From NCBI GenBank assembly GCA_044867785.1, contig JBIOVM010000173.1, forward strand, positions 1-64,000: DNA of 64,000 bases, read 5' to 3'. This document shows positions 53,886 to 61,724 of the stretch, in pieces. Origin of the DNA: DASRDR01 sp044867785 (GTDB lineage Bacteria; Methylomirabilota; Methylomirabilia; Rokubacteriales; DASRDR01). The notes below the pieces were generated by a model. The model saw only the letters and a program-made list of their open reading frames with translations, made no database searches and was not told the DNA's origin. The number at the start of each line of letters is the position of its first letter. The first letter of the stretch is position 1. Made by a program: the position numbers and the translations under genes.

Positions 53886-55387
53886 CAGGCCCTCCCCCCG
53901 GTCCGGCCGGCGCGCTCGATCGCCGCCATGAGCGCTCGGGCCTTGGCGACGCACTCCTCCTGCTCCCGCTCGGGCACCGAGTCGTAGACGATCCCCGCGC
54001 CGGCCTGGACGTAGGCCGTGGCGCCCCGCACCAGCACGGTGCGGATCGTGATGGCCGTGTTGAGGGACCCGTCGAAGCCGAAGTACCCGACGCAGCCGGC
54101 GTACGGCCCCCGCGCCACGGGCTCGAGGGCGTCGATGATCTCCATCGCGCGCACCTTCGGCGCCCCGCTGACCGTGCCATGAGGGAAGACCGCCTGGAGC
54201 ACCTCCCACGGCGACCGTTCGGGCGCCAGCGCGCCCTCGACGTGGGACACGAGGTGCATCACGTGCGAGTAGCGCTCGATCGTGAGGAGCTCGCTCACCC
54301 GGACCGAGCCGTAGCGCGCTACCCGACCTACGTCGTTCCGCGTGAGGTCGACGAGCATCACGTGCTCGGCGCGCTCCTTGGGGTCGGCGAGGAGCGCCCG
54401 GGCCTGCGCCTCGTCCTGGTCACGATCGGGGCCGCGCGGGCGCGTGCCCGCGAGCGGGCGCATCTCGATCCGTCCCTCCTCGAGGCGTACCAGGCGCTCC
54501 GGCGACGAGCCGACCAGGGTCGCCCCGTCTCCGGCGTCGAGGAGGAACATGTACGGCGAGGGGTTCACCACGCGGAGCGCGCGGTAGATCGCGAGGGGGT
54601 CGAGCCCGGGGACCGGCGTCGCGAAGCGCTGCGAGAGGATCACCTGGTAGATGTCGCCGGCGCGGATGTGCTCCTGCGCCCGCTCGACGGCCGCGCAGTA
54701 GGCCTCCGGGGTCCAGTTCGAGCGCGGCGCCAGGGCCGTGGCCACCGCGGGAGGCTCGGGCGGCCGGGGGCCCCGCAACCGGTCGAGGACCCGGTCGATC
54801 CGCTCGCGCGCCCGCCGCTCGGCGGCCTCGGCGCCCCCGTCCTCGTCCAGGAACGCGTTCGCCACGATGCGCATCGTGTGGCGGCGGTGATCGAAGGCGA
54901 CGACCGTGTCCATCAAGGCGAGGCGAAAGACGGGGAGGCCGAGGTCGTCGGGTGGCCGGTCCGGGAGCCGCTCCCAGAGGCGCACCGCGTCGTACGCCAA
55001 ATACCCGAGGAAGCCGCCGGTGAGCGGCGGCAGCTCCGGATCGCGGGCGCTCCGATAGCGGCCGAGATGGCGCGCGAGCGTCTCGAGGGGGCGCCCGCGC
55101 TCGACGAGGGTGCCGTCGGGCCGCCGCACCCGCACCTCCGCCCCGTCGGATTCGAGAATCAGGCGCGGGTCGCCGCCGAGGACCGAGAAGCGCGCGACCT
55201 GCTCCGGCCCCTCGACGCTCTCCAGCAGGAAGCTCGACGGGAGGTCGCGGAGGCGCAGGTAGGCCGAGATCGGCGTCTCGAGGTCGGCGAGCAGCTCGCG
55301 CGACACGGGCACCACGTTGGGCGCGTCCACCCGCGCAGCGCGCGTTCCCGGGGCGGAGACCAAGGACGGCTCGGCACGGCTCGACAT
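53885..55387 (-). CDS. trpE: Anthranilate synthase component I
   Basis: 500 residues. An N-terminal LLES (SFLLESVEG) corresponds to the tryptophan-binding feedback motif known from enterobacterial TrpE. The chorismate-binding domain holds AGDIYQVILSQRF, GSSPERLVRLEEGRIEMRPLAGT and VDLTRNDVGRVARYGSV. Converts chorismate plus ammonia to anthranilate. The ATG at 55387 is chosen because GGAAGGAG lies 6 nt upstream; an upstream in-frame ATG (55468) would put the start inside the attenuator terminator. Expression is predicted to be attenuated by tryptophan. Confidence 0.94.
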
Positions 55388-55460
55388 CGACGGCTCCTTC
55401 CATTCCGGCCGGCGCTTCGGGCCTGTGGCCTCGGACGCGGCGGCCTCTTGGGGGCACTCG

Positions 55461-55510
55461 AAAACCAAAAGAGCCGGGGCTCGCGGGACCCACCCGCTCG
55501 CCTCGGCTCT
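55461..55510 (-). terminator. trp attenuator: intrinsic terminator ahead of trpE
   Basis: On the minus strand AGAGCCG (55504-55510) pairs with CGGCTCT (55470-55476), and the inner arms GCGGG and CCCGC close a long GC-rich stem around the loop TGGGT. TTTTGGTTTT follows directly. This is a strong intrinsic terminator lying 75-125 nt before the trpE start codon and after the leader peptide, exactly where an attenuator belongs. Confidence 0.9.
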
Positions 55511-55599
55511 GACTGTGTCCTGTTCCTGCTACGTTCGTCCGATCGCTACGCGGGTCCGAGTCCCTCCTGGGCGGAGAGGCGCCACCAGCGCCACGCCCA
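55499..55599 (-). promoter_or_regulatory. trp leader 1:2 hairpin and candidate antiterminator
   Basis: Region 1 covers Trp codons 17-22: TGGGCG (55594-55599) and GGCGC (55588-55592) pair with GCGCC (55578-55582) and CGCCCA (55568-55573), giving a two-part stem with loop TGGTG. When a ribosome stalls on the Trp codons, region 2 (CGCCTC, 55576-55581) is free to pair with GAGGCG (55499-55504), which is the 5' arm of the terminator. The pairings are mutually exclusive, as in classical attenuation. Confidence 0.7.
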
Positions 55600-55647
55600 C
55601 CAGCGCTGACCGGTCGGTCGGGAGGCTCCCGCGACACCGTGGACCAT
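55546..55647 (-). CDS. trpL: trp operon leader peptide
   Basis: A 33-codon frame on the minus strand, starting ATG 55647 and ending TAG. Residues 16-22 read WWAWRWW, five Trp codons in seven. The rest, MVHGVAGASRPTGQR before and RLSAQEGLGPA after, is unremarkable. A sigma-70 promoter ends 10 nt before the ATG, and a terminator hairpin followed by trpE lies downstream. This is the sensor peptide of transcription attenuation: ribosome stalling on the Trp run when charged tRNA-Trp is scarce prevents terminator formation. The mRNA would begin only about 4 nt before the ATG, so leaderless initiation is likely. Confidence 0.9.
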   Translation of the reverse strand: MVHGVAGASRPTGQRWWAWRWWRLSAQEGLGPA

Positions 55648-55657
55648 CGTGCGCAGC

Positions 55658-55686
55658 ACCTTAGTGGCCCACCCTGTCCATGTCAA
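55658..55686 (-). promoter_or_regulatory. trp operon promoter
   Basis: TTGACA (55681-55686) and TAAGGT (55658-55663) on the minus strand, separated by exactly 17 bp. Start of transcription is expected near 55651. No TrpR-type operator was recognised. Confidence 0.85.
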
Positions 55687-55753
55687 GGGCACAATCCGGC
55701 CACCGAGGCATCACGCCATGCAACGTCGCTCGGGGCGGCACGGCGCTCGGGCC

Positions 55754-56206
55754 TCATCCCTCGTGCTCCTCCAGGCGCTCCACGTCCGCCAGGTCGCGGA
55801 GCCGGCCCGTGGCGCGCTTGTTCCGGATGAGCGTCTCCCGGTCGAGGAACGGGACCTCCAGGGAGCCGATCCGATGCACCACGCGCGAGCGCCACGCGCT
55901 CTCGAAGTCGATCCCGGTCAGCTCGGTGAGGATGTCGATACGCCGCGGCGGCACCCCGATCTGGAGCACGAGACCGGGGCGCGCCAGATCGCTGGGCGCA
56001 GCGCCCAACGTATCGACCGGCGCGCCGAAACGTCCGAGCGCCGTCCAGACGCGCTCGGCGTTCGCCGGATCCGCCCGGACCCAGATGTCGAGGTCCGCGG
56101 TGGCCCGAGGCACCCCGTGGATGGCGAGCGCATGGGCCCCGACGACCAGGAAGCGCGCGCCGCTCCACAAGAGGGCCGCGAGCATGTCCTGGAAGTCCTC
56201 GTTCAC
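55754..56206 (-). CDS. Nucleotidyltransferase-fold protein (AbiEii/DUF6036-like)
   Basis: 150 residues. SGARFLVVGAHALAIHGVPR followed by ATADLDIWVRADPANAERVW shows the glycine-rich GxxAxxxHG and the D-x-D metal motif of minimal nucleotidyltransferases such as AbiEii-type toxins and DUF6036 proteins. The C-terminal half (LEVPFLDRETLIRNKRATGR then LRDLADVERLEEHEG) is the typical end. A GTG start overlaps the stop of a small upstream gene. It could be a toxin of a two-gene unit or a stand-alone enzyme; no activity can be asserted. Confidence 0.85.
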   Translation of the reverse strand: MNEDFQDMLAALLWSGARFLVVGAHALAIHGVPRATADLDIWVRADPANAERVWTALGRFGAPVDTLGAAPSDLARPGLVLQIGVPPRRIDILTELTGIDFESAWRSRVVHRIGSLEVPFLDRETLIRNKRATGRLRDLADVERLEEHEG

Positions 56207-56454
56207 ACCGGGGTCTCGGGCCTCCGACGGTCCAGCCGGCAGAGCCGTAGCGGCGTGGCCTCGCGCGCGTAGACCGGGATCGACCGCCCCGAGAGCGCCC
56301 AGGCCTCCAGCGTCAGAGGCCAGACCATCGCCACGCGCGCTTCCGGCGTGCCGTAGTGGCCGGAGCCTGGTCTTGCCCCGAGTGCGGCGAGCTGGACCGG
56401 CCAGGCGCCCCGGGCCGCCGCTCTCGCCATCCTCGCGGCCTCGCCGCTCGACAT
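56203..56454 (-). CDS. Small partner protein of the nucleotidyltransferase
   Basis: 83 residues: SSGEAARMARAAARGAWPVQ then LAALGARPGSGHYGTPEARV, AMVWPLTLEAWALSGRSIPV and YAREATPLRLCRLD. I do not recognise a family with certainty. It overlaps the nucleotidyltransferase start by four bases (GTGA) and has a TATAAT only 6 nt before its ATG, so both are on one leaderless message. The pair may be a toxin-antitoxin-like module, with this as the smaller partner. Confidence 0.7.
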   Translation of the reverse strand: MSSGEAARMARAAARGAWPVQLAALGARPGSGHYGTPEARVAMVWPLTLEAWALSGRSIPVYAREATPLRLCRLDRRRPETPV

Positions 56455-56460
56455 GCGGGG

Positions 56461-56466
56461 ATTATA
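56461..56466 (-). promoter_or_regulatory. -10 element of the nucleotidyltransferase unit
   Basis: On the minus strand a perfect TATAAT, 6 nt before the ATG at 56454, placing transcription start at or next to the start codon. No -35 consensus was found. Confidence 0.6.
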
Positions 56467-56511
56467 CTCCGCGGGCGCTCGCACCCGGCCGGTGCAAGGC
56501 GGTCCCGGCGC

Positions 56512-56517
56512 TATAAT
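56512..56517 (+). promoter_or_regulatory. -10 element of the GAF histidine kinase gene
   Basis: A perfect TATAAT 17 nt before the ATG at 56535, divergent from the minus-strand TATAAT 45 bp away. No -35 consensus is visible. Confidence 0.55.
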
Positions 56518-56534
56518 GACGCGACCTTCTGGCC

Positions 56535-59500
56535 ATGGCCGAAGCGATGCGTTCGAGCCTCGGCCCGCCATGGCGTCCGAGAGGGGCCGAAACGGCGATC
56601 GCCGCCATCGGTCCTGTGCGGAGGCGAGCCACGCCGTCCTCCCGACCTGCAGGATCGAGCCTCTGGGGCCGCCTAGCGGCGTGCGTGGCCCTCGCCTGCG
56701 GGCCGCTCGCCGTGGCGCTCCTCACGGAAGGCCGCTGGGCGGGTGAGGACTCGCGCGTCGTAGCCCTGCTCGCCCTCGGCCTGGCGCTCGCCACCGGCGC
56801 CGTCCTGCTGCTCCGCGCGGGCGCCGCGCGAGAGGCCCGCGAGGCCGCGGCGCCGGAGCGAGCCCTCCGCCAGGCTCGGGACCAGCAGGCCGCGACCGCG
56901 GAGATCCTGGCCGCCATGGCGGCTTCGCCTCCTGACCTCCAGCGCGTCCTCGACACGATCGCGCGGAACGCCGCGCGTGTCTGCGACGGCCTCTACGCGG
57001 TGGTCCTCCGCGTCGCCGGCGCCGAGATCCGGCTGGCGGCGCATCATGGCCTGTCGCCTGCACGACTGGACGCCCTCAATCAGCGGTATCCCAGACGCCT
57101 GGACGATGGAAGCTTGGTGGCTCGCGCGATTCGCGACGCCTCCGTGGTCCACTGCCCGGACATCCCGCATGATCCCCGTGTTCCATCCTGGCTTCGCGAG
57201 CTCGCGCAGGCCGAGGGGTTCCGCAGCCTCGTCGTGGTTCCGATGGTCGGGGATGGTCGCACCATCGGCACCCTCAACGTGTCCCGCCCTGAGGGTGCCT
57301 TCACGGAGCGCCAGATCCAGTTCCTCCGGATCTTCGCCGACCAGGCGGTGATCGCGATCGAGAACGTGCGGCTCTTCCAGGAGCTCCAGGCGCGGAACCG
57401 GGAGCTGACCGAATCCTTGGAGCAACAGACGGCGACGGCCGAGATCCTGGGGGTGATCAGCCGCTCACCGACAGACACGCAGCCCGTGTTCGATGGCATC
57501 GTGGCGAGCGCGGTCCGCCTCTGCGACGCGCGGATCGGTGCCATCTATCGCATCGAGAACGACGTCATCGACGTCGTCGCCACTGCGGATCACAGTGACG
57601 AGGCGCACCGGACGCACGTGACGGCCTACCCAAGGCCTTTGTCGGACCTTCAGCTGCCGTTCCAGCGGGCCATCTCGACCGCCGCACCGGTCCACGTGGC
57701 GGACATAGACGGCGACTTCGAGTTTTCCGATACCTTCAAAGAACGCGCGCGGACGCTCGGATATCGGAGTGCCTTGATTGTACCGATGCGCCGAGAGGGC
57801 CGGGTGATCGGACTCATCAATGTCGGCCGAATTGGCGACGGAGGAGTCTCCAGGCCCTTCTCCGAGCGCGAGATCGGCCTCCTGCAGGTCTTTGCCGGCC
57901 AGGCGGTGATCGCTATCGAGAACGTGCGTCTGTTCCGGGAGCTCGAGGCGAGGAACCGCGAGCTGACGGAGTCGCTCGAGCAGCAGACCGCGACCGGGGC
58001 GATTCTCCGGGTCATCAGCGGCTCGCCTACCCACATCCAGCCCGTGCTCGATGCGGTGGCCGAGAGCGCGACGCGGCTGTGCGAGGCCAGGGACGTCACG
58101 ATCGCCCTGGTCGACCAGCATGTGCTGAGAGTCGTGGCGTCTCATGGCCCGCTGGCGCGCTGGTGGCCTGACGAGGGAATCCCCATCGGCCGAGGATCCG
58201 TCACCGGGCGCGCCGTCGTAGAGCGACGGACCATCCACATCCACGACCTGGCGTCCGAATCGGAGCTGGAATACCCGGAGGGGAAGGTCTACCAGCGTCA
58301 AGGCGGACATCGGACGAACATGGCGGTTCCGCTCCTCAGAGAGGGAGTCGCGATTGGCGTCATTGCGGTTCGACGGGAAGAGGTCCGGCCCTTCACGAAT
58401 CGCCAAGTCGGGCTTCTGGAAACGTTCGCCGACCAGGCGGTCATCGCGATCGAAAACGTGCGGCTATTCCAGGAGCTCGAGGCGCGGAACCGGGACCTGA
58501 CGGAATCGCTCGAGCAGCAGACGGCGACGGCCGAGATCCTGGGCGTGATCAGCCGCTCGCCCACGGACCTCGACCCGGTCCTGGACGCGGTCGCCCGGAA
58601 TGCGTCCCGGTTATGCGGGGCGGCCAACGTCTCGCTCTATCGCGTCGAAGGCAGCCTGATGCACAAGGTCGCCGAGCAGGGCTTGGCGCTGACGACGCTT
58701 GACGTGGGAGAGACGCGGGCCATCACCCGCACGACCATAAGCGGCCGGGTCATCACCGACCGGGCGACGATCCACGTGCCCGACTACCAGTCCGCGGATA
58801 TGGCTCGGGAGTATCCGGACGTGCGGCGCGACACGGGCATCCGGACCACGATCGGCATTCCGCTTCTCCGAGAAGGGGCCGCCATCGGTGCCTTCACCGC
58901 GTACCGGACCGAATCCCGGCCGTTCTCGCAGCGCGAGATCGCGTTGCTCCAGACCTTCGCCGACCAGGCGGTGATCGCGATCGAGAACGTCCGGCTCTTC
59001 CGGGAGCTCCAGGCGCGGAACCGCGAGCTGACGGAGGCGCTCGAGCAGCAGACGGCGACGAGCGAGATCCTACAGGTGATCTCCAGCTCTCCGACCGGTG
59101 TCGAGCCGGTGTTCGAAGCGATCGCCCGGTCCGCGACCGCCCTGTGCGAGGCGGACCTGTCCGGCCTCTACACGTTCGACGGGGAGCTGATCCACCTCGA
59201 GGCGAGCCATGGCCGGACGCCCGAAGAGATCGACGCTGTCCGCCGTGCGTTCCCGCAGCGTCCCGGCCGCGGCAGCGTGACGGCGCGGGCGATTCTCGAA
59301 GCCGCCGCTGTCCAGGTTCCCGACCACAGTCAGGACCCAGAGGTTGCCGACGCGCTCCGGACGTACCGCACCGTGCTCGCCGTCCCGATGACCCGGGATG
59401 GCCGGCCGATCGGTGCCATCTCGGTGGCTCGGCGCGTCGTCCGGCCCTTCACCGACAAGCAGATCGCGCTGCTGAAGATCTTCGCCGACCAAGCCGTGAT

Positions 59501-61352
59501 CGCCATCGACAACGTCCGGCTCTTCACGGAGCTCGAGGTGCGCAACCGCGAGCTGACGGAATCGCTCGAGCAGCAGACCGCGACCGCAGAGATCCTCCAC
59601 GTCATTTCCCGCTCGCCGACCGACGTCCAGCCGGTCTTCGACTCCATTCTCGATCGGGCGATCCGGCTCGCGGACGGGCTGTTCGGCGCGGCTTTCTCCT
59701 TCGACGGCGAGCTCGTTCACCTCGTCGCGCACCATGGTCTCTCTGACGAAGCCCTGGCACTCAACCGGCGCGTCTACCCGATGGCGCCGGGCCCGGGGCA
59801 GCTGACGGCCCTAGCTGTGCTCGAGAAGCGGGTAGTCCATCTCCGGGACGTGGACACGGACACGGACGTGCCCGAAATGACCCGACAGCTGGGTCGAGTG
59901 ATCGGGTTTCGGTCTCTTTTGGCGGTTCCCATGCTCCGTGAGGACCGCGCGGTGGGGGTGCTGACGATCACTCGGGCCGCCGGCGAATTTTCGCCGAGGC
60001 ACATCGAGCTCGTGAAGACCTTCGCGGACCAGGCGGTGATCGCGATCGAGAACGTGCGCCTCTTCCAGGAGCTCGAGGCGCGAACTCGGGAGCTGGCGCG
60101 GTCGGTGGAGGAGCTCCAGGCACTCAGCGAGGTCGGGCGGGCGGTCAGCTCGACGCTCGACCTGCCCACGGTGCTCGCCACCATCGTGACGCGAGCTGTC
60201 CAGCTGTCCGGCACGAGCAGCGGCGTCCTCTACGAGTACGACGAAGCGACCCAGACCTTTCACCTGCAGGCCAGCCACCAGACCGAGACCGAGGTGGTCG
60301 AGGCCCTGCGGGCGTCACCGATCCAGCTCGGGGAGGGGGCGACCGGGCGGGCCGTCGTTCGGCGAGGGCCGGTGGAGGTCGTCGACCTCGTCGAGGATCA
60401 GCAGTTCAAGCCCGTTCTGAGGACGATCCTGACGCGGCTGGGCTATCGCTCCATCCTGAGCATTCCGCTTCTGCTCGAGCAGCGGATCCTCGGCGCGCTG
60501 ACCGTGTCGCGGCGTGAGCCCGGGAGCTTCCCGCCGGAGACGGTGAGCTTGCTCCAGACTTTCGCGACCCAGTCCGCGCTCGCCATCCAGAACGCCCGCC
60601 TGTTCCGGGAGATCGAGGCGAAGAGCCGGGAGCTCGAGGTGGCGAGCCGCCACAAGAGCCAGTTCCTCGCCAACATGAGCCACGAGCTGCGCACGCCCCT
60701 CAACGCGATCCTCGGCTATTCGGAGCTCATGGTGGATGGGATCTACGGCGACCTGCCCACGAAGGCCGCGGATGTCATGGCGCGGATCGACCGGAGCGGC
60801 AAGCACCTCCTCGGCCTGATCAACGACGTCCTGGACCTGTCGAAGATCGAGGCCGGCCAGCTCGAGCTCGGCCTCGCCGACTACTCGCTGGCCGAGGTCG
60901 TGCACGCCGTGGTCACCCAGGTGGAGTCCCTGGCGGCGGAGAAAGGCCTCATCCTCCAGGCGACCGTCGCCCCGGACCTGCCCGCGGGGCGAGGCGACGA
61001 GCGGCGGCTGGCCCAGGTGCTGCTGAACCTCGTCGGCAACGCCCTCAAGTTCACCGAGGTGGGATCGGTCCGCATCGTCGCCCACCGGGATGACGACACC
61101 TTCGTCGTGTCCGTCGCCGACAGCGGGCCCGGGATCGCGGAGGCGGACCGGCAGCGCATCTTCGAGGAGTTCCAGCAGGCCGACAGCTCGAGCACCCGGA
61201 AGAAGGGCGGGACCGGGCTCGGGCTCTCGATTGCCAAGCGCATCATCGAGCTCCACGGCGGCCGGATCTGGGTCGAGTCGACGGTGGGACGCGGATCGGT
61301 CTTCAGCTTCCGGGTGCCCGTGCGCGTCGAGCGCCAGGCCGCGCGAGCCTGA
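56535..61352 (+). CDS. Membrane histidine kinase with seven tandem GAF domains
   Basis: 1605 residues. Two helices near the N-terminus (about 45-90) anchor it; seven GAF domains follow at roughly 125-283, 305-468, 490-646, 668-823, 845-998, 1020-1178 and 1200-1350. Between them run near-identical signalling helices (FADQAVIAIENVRLFQELEA, then ARNRELTESLEQQTATAEIL). The output half has the dimerisation H-box NMSHELRTPLNAILGYSELM with His1383 and an ATPase with NLVGNALKFTE, DSGPGIAEADRQRIFEEFQQ and GTGLGLSIAKRIIELHGG. GAF domains bind cyclic nucleotides, haem or small ligands, so this kinase may integrate several cues. Two response regulators follow, starting two nucleotides after its stop. Confidence 0.93.
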   Translation: MAEAMRSSLGPPWRPRGAETAIAAIGPVRRRATPSSRPAGSSLWGRLAACVALACGPLAVALLTEGRWAGEDSRVVALLALGLALATGAVLLLRAGAAREAREAAAPERALRQARDQQAATAEILAAMAASPPDLQRVLDTIARNAARVCDGLYAVVLRVAGAEIRLAAHHGLSPARLDALNQRYPRRLDDGSLVARAIRDASVVHCPDIPHDPRVPSWLRELAQAEGFRSLVVVPMVGDGRTIGTLNVSRPEGAFTERQIQFLRIFADQAVIAIENVRLFQELQARNRELTESLEQQTATAEILGVISRSPTDTQPVFDGIVASAVRLCDARIGAIYRIENDVIDVVATADHSDEAHRTHVTAYPRPLSDLQLPFQRAISTAAPVHVADIDGDFEFSDTFKERARTLGYRSALIVPMRREGRVIGLINVGRIGDGGVSRPFSEREIGLLQVFAGQAVIAIENVRLFRELEARNRELTESLEQQTATGAILRVISGSPTHIQPVLDAVAESATRLCEARDVTIALVDQHVLRVVASHGPLARWWPDEGIPIGRGSVTGRAVVERRTIHIHDLASESELEYPEGKVYQRQGGHRTNMAVPLLREGVAIGVIAVRREEVRPFTNRQVGLLETFADQAVIAIENVRLFQELEARNRDLTESLEQQTATAEILGVISRSPTDLDPVLDAVARNASRLCGAANVSLYRVEGSLMHKVAEQGLALTTLDVGETRAITRTTISGRVITDRATIHVPDYQSADMAREYPDVRRDTGIRTTIGIPLLREGAAIGAFTAYRTESRPFSQREIALLQTFADQAVIAIENVRLFRELQARNRELTEALEQQTATSEILQVISSSPTGVEPVFEAIARSATALCEADLSGLYTFDGELIHLEASHGRTPEEIDAVRRAFPQRPGRGSVTARAILEAAAVQVPDHSQDPEVADALRTYRTVLAVPMTRDGRPIGAISVARRVVRPFTDKQIALLKIFADQAVIAIDNVRLFTELEVRNRELTESLEQQTATAEILHVISRSPTDVQPVFDSILDRAIRLADGLFGAAFSFDGELVHLVAHHGLSDEALALNRRVYPMAPGPGQLTALAVLEKRVVHLRDVDTDTDVPEMTRQLGRVIGFRSLLAVPMLREDRAVGVLTITRAAGEFSPRHIELVKTFADQAVIAIENVRLFQELEARTRELARSVEELQALSEVGRAVSSTLDLPTVLATIVTRAVQLSGTSSGVLYEYDEATQTFHLQASHQTETEVVEALRASPIQLGEGATGRAVVRRGPVEVVDLVEDQQFKPVLRTILTRLGYRSILSIPLLLEQRILGALTVSRREPGSFPPETVSLLQTFATQSALAIQNARLFREIEAKSRELEVASRHKSQFLANMSHELRTPLNAILGYSELMVDGIYGDLPTKAADVMARIDRSGKHLLGLINDVLDLSKIEAGQLELGLADYSLAEVVHAVVTQVESLAAEKGLILQATVAPDLPAGRGDERRLAQVLLNLVGNALKFTEVGSVRIVAHRDDDTFVVSVADSGPGIAEADRQRIFEEFQQADSSSTRKKGGTGLGLSIAKRIIELHGGRIWVESTVGRGSVFSFRVPVRVERQAARA
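57333..60150 (+). repeat. Six near-identical inter-GAF linker repeats inside the kinase gene
   Basis: A block of about 130-150 bp encoding FADQAVIAIENVRLF..EARNRELTESLEQQTATAEIL recurs with starts near 57333, 57891, 58425, 58956, 59481 and 60021, a period of 525-558 bp. The last copy diverges after ARTRELARSVEELQ. The GAF bodies between them are far more diverged, so the linkers are either under strong constraint or homogenised by recombination. Confidence 0.85.
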
Positions 61353-61354
61353 TC

Positions 61355-61720
61355 GTGGCCCAGCGCATCCTGGTCGTCGAGGACCACGAGGAGAACCGCC
61401 AGATCCTGCGCGACCTCCTCGGCCACGCCGGCTACGCGATGCTCGAGGCCCACACGGGGGCGGACGGCGTGGCCGCCGCCGCGCGCGAGCGCCCGGACCT
61501 GATCCTGATGGACATCCAGCTGCCCGGGATCGACGGCTACGAGGTGACGCGCCGGATCAAGGCGGACCCGGCGCTCCGCGCGATCCCGATCATCGCGGTC
61601 ACGTCCTACGCGCTCTCCGGCGACGACCAGAAGGCGCTCGCCGCCGGCTGCGACGCCTACGTGACGAAGCCGTTCAGCCCGCGCGCGCTGCTGGGGAAGA
61701 TCCGCGAGCTCCTCGGATGA
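61355..61720 (+). CDS. Single-domain response regulator
   Basis: 121 residues: RILVVEDHEENRQILRDLLG with the acidic pair, phospho-acceptor Asp53 in LILMDIQLPGIDGYEV, and the conserved Thr/Lys in IAVTSYALSGDDQ and AYVTKPFSP. It lacks any output domain, like CheY or a phosphorelay intermediate. A GTG start lies two bases after the kinase stop, so it is the probable partner of the upstream kinase. It may pass phosphate on to the following receiver-cyclase. Confidence 0.93.
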   Translation: MAQRILVVEDHEENRQILRDLLGHAGYAMLEAHTGADGVAAAARERPDLILMDIQLPGIDGYEVTRRIKADPALRAIPIIAVTSYALSGDDQKALAAGCDAYVTKPFSPRALLGKIRELLG

Positions 61721-61724
61721 CGCC

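Noticed and set aside
55388..55468. Upstream ATG start for trpE adding 27 residues
   Set aside because: It would place the start inside the T-tract of the attenuator terminator; ATG 55387 has a good ribosome binding site.
57333..60150. Possible CRISPR or non-coding tandem repeats
   Set aside because: The repeats are about 140 bp with a 525-558 bp period and are in frame inside one kinase gene; they encode inter-GAF linkers.
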